DNA of 50,230 nt, from positions 1 through 50,230 of the forward strand of contig DXDA01000023.1 in the NCBI GenBank assembly GCA_019115745.1, in the 5' to 3' direction. A program made the translations under genes and the position numbers. This DNA is from Candidatus Alistipes intestinigallinarum (GTDB lineage Bacteria > Bacteroidota > Bacteroidia > Bacteroidales > Rikenellaceae). Position 1 is the stretch's first letter; each line of letters opens with the position of its first letter. The notes under the pieces were generated by a model. That model was not told the origin of the DNA. It made no database searches and saw only the letters and a list, made by a program, of their open reading frames with translations. This document shows, in pieces, positions 49,624 to 50,230 of the stretch.

Positions 49624-50230
49624 ATGAAACAGGCTATCGTAATCGGAGCCACGTCCGGGATCGGACGGGGCCTTGCCGGAAGGCTTGTGGCCGCCGGCTG
49701 GCAGGTCGGGGCGGTCGGACGGCGCGAAGGACTGCTCCGCGAACTGGCTGCGACCGCACCTGCGAATATCTCGTATGCCGTGGCGGATGTCACGCAGCCC
49801 GCCGCGTGCATCGCGGCGCTGGACGAACTGATGGAGCGGATGGGCGGCATGGATCTCTGTGTGGTCTGCTCCGGAACGGGCGAACTGAATCCGGCGCTCG
49901 ACTTTACGCTCGAAGAACCGGCCATCCGGACCAACGTACTGGGATGGACGGCCGTGGTCGATTGGGCCTACGGTTGGTTCGAACGCCGGGGCGGGGGAGA
50001 CCTTGCGGTCGTCACATCGGTCGGCGGGTTGCGCGGCAGTGCGGCAGCACCGGCCTACAACGCCTCGAAGGCCTACCAGATCAACTATGCCGAAGGCCTG
50101 CGCCAACGGGCCGCGAAATCCGCTTCGGGAGTCCGGGTGATCGACATCCGCCCGGGGCTGGTCGATACGGCAATGGCCAAAGGCGAGGGTTTGTTCTGGG
50201 TGATGCCCGTCGACCGGGTGGTGGATCAGA
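49624..50230 (+). CDS. SDR-family oxidoreductase (cut by window end)
   Basis: The first 202 codons of a short-chain dehydrogenase, open to the end of the window. NAD(P)-binding motif IGATSGIGRG (about residues 7-16), N107 near RTNVLG, catalytic serine in VVTSVGGLRG, and YNASK (Y-x-x-x-K). The late IDIRPGLVDTAMA is also typical. Proteins of this type in Bacteroidota are of unknown substrate. It follows the Crp/Fnr gene by 115 nt. Confidence 0.88.
   Translation, partial: MKQAIVIGATSGIGRGLAGRLVAAGWQVGAVGRREGLLRELAATAPANISYAVADVTQPAACIAALDELMERMGGMDLCVVCSGTGELNPALDFTLEEPAIRTNVLGWTAVVDWAYGWFERRGGGDLAVVTSVGGLRGSAAAPAYNASKAYQINYAEGLRQRAAKSASGVRVIDIRPGLVDTAMAKGEGLFWVMPVDRVVDQ

Noticed and set aside
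1..50230. CRISPR array, prophage or transposon
   Set aside because: No regularly spaced repeats, Cas, integrase, transposase or phage structural genes were seen on either strand.

Overview
The window looks like chromosome of a GC-rich member of the Bacteroidota, most likely Alistipes or a close gut relative (inference). The evidence is the repeated Bacteroidota promoter pattern (a TTTG-like -33 box, about 20 nt, then TAnnTTTG), the absence of strong Shine-Dalgarno sites, and families typical of gut Bacteroidota: polysaccharide lyases PL8 and PL29-like, DUF4988 lipoproteins, SDR-type mannonate oxidoreductase and PorT-like barrels. No phage, transposase, CRISPR array or rRNA was seen.

Layout. 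(1) 1-10,950: a five-gene plus-strand operon for breakdown of chondroitin/dermatan-type glycosaminoglycan (GH88 unsaturated glucuronyl hydrolase, PL8 lyase, serine-type sulfatase, PL29-like lipoprotein, second DUF4988 lipoprotein). It runs from a -7 box at 34-41 to a strong terminator, with no SusC/SusD pair. (2) 10,950-11,220: REP-like palindromes. (3) 11,224-13,373 (minus): manA and a ROK-family sugar kinase. (4) 13,400-20,663 (minus): ilvD-ilvB-ilvN-ilvC-asnB, preceded by a complete attenuator: a 26-codon leader peptide rich in Ile/Val/Leu codons, an antiterminator segment and an intrinsic terminator. (5) 20,950-23,706 (plus): a threonine-codon-rich leader ORF, then thrB and thrC. (6) 23,802-27,730: tRNA-Lys(CTT), a GH2-like protein that has lost its catalytic glutamate, a small HsdR_N-type nuclease-fold protein, and a LytTR/His_kinase two-component pair. 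(7) 27,764-30,290 (minus): plsY and an acyl-CoA synthetase. (8) 30,362-34,377 (plus): YitT-family protein, miaB, DEAD-box helicase. (9) 34,380-35,480: an atypical AT-richer patch with an orphan exported protein behind a TA repeat, a 21-bp perfect hairpin and a duplicated copy of the 3' end of der. (10) 35,479-39,225 (minus): der and a CPA2 antiporter. (11) 39,458-44,662 (plus): MFS transporter, barrel protein, phoH, pepD-type dipeptidase, lipid kinase. (12) 44,663-48,241 (plus): LacI-family regulator with a 36-bp perfect palindrome over its promoter, followed by SDR mannonate oxidoreductase and uxuA (hexuronate catabolism). (13) 48,261-50,230: a small lipoprotein (minus), a Crp/Fnr regulator and an SDR gene cut by the window end.

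How it fits together. The first operon would turn sulfated uronate-containing polymer into unsaturated disaccharides and then 4-deoxy-5-keto-uronate. The uxu genes 35 kb away handle saturated hexuronates. The two amino-acid operons lie back to back (ilv leftward, thr rightward), and both begin with leader ORFs loaded with codons for the amino acid they make or whose synthesis they feed. This divergent pair of leader-controlled operons is the most striking regulatory feature of the window. Many of the mechanistic statements below are inferences from sequence and family knowledge; no database search was run.
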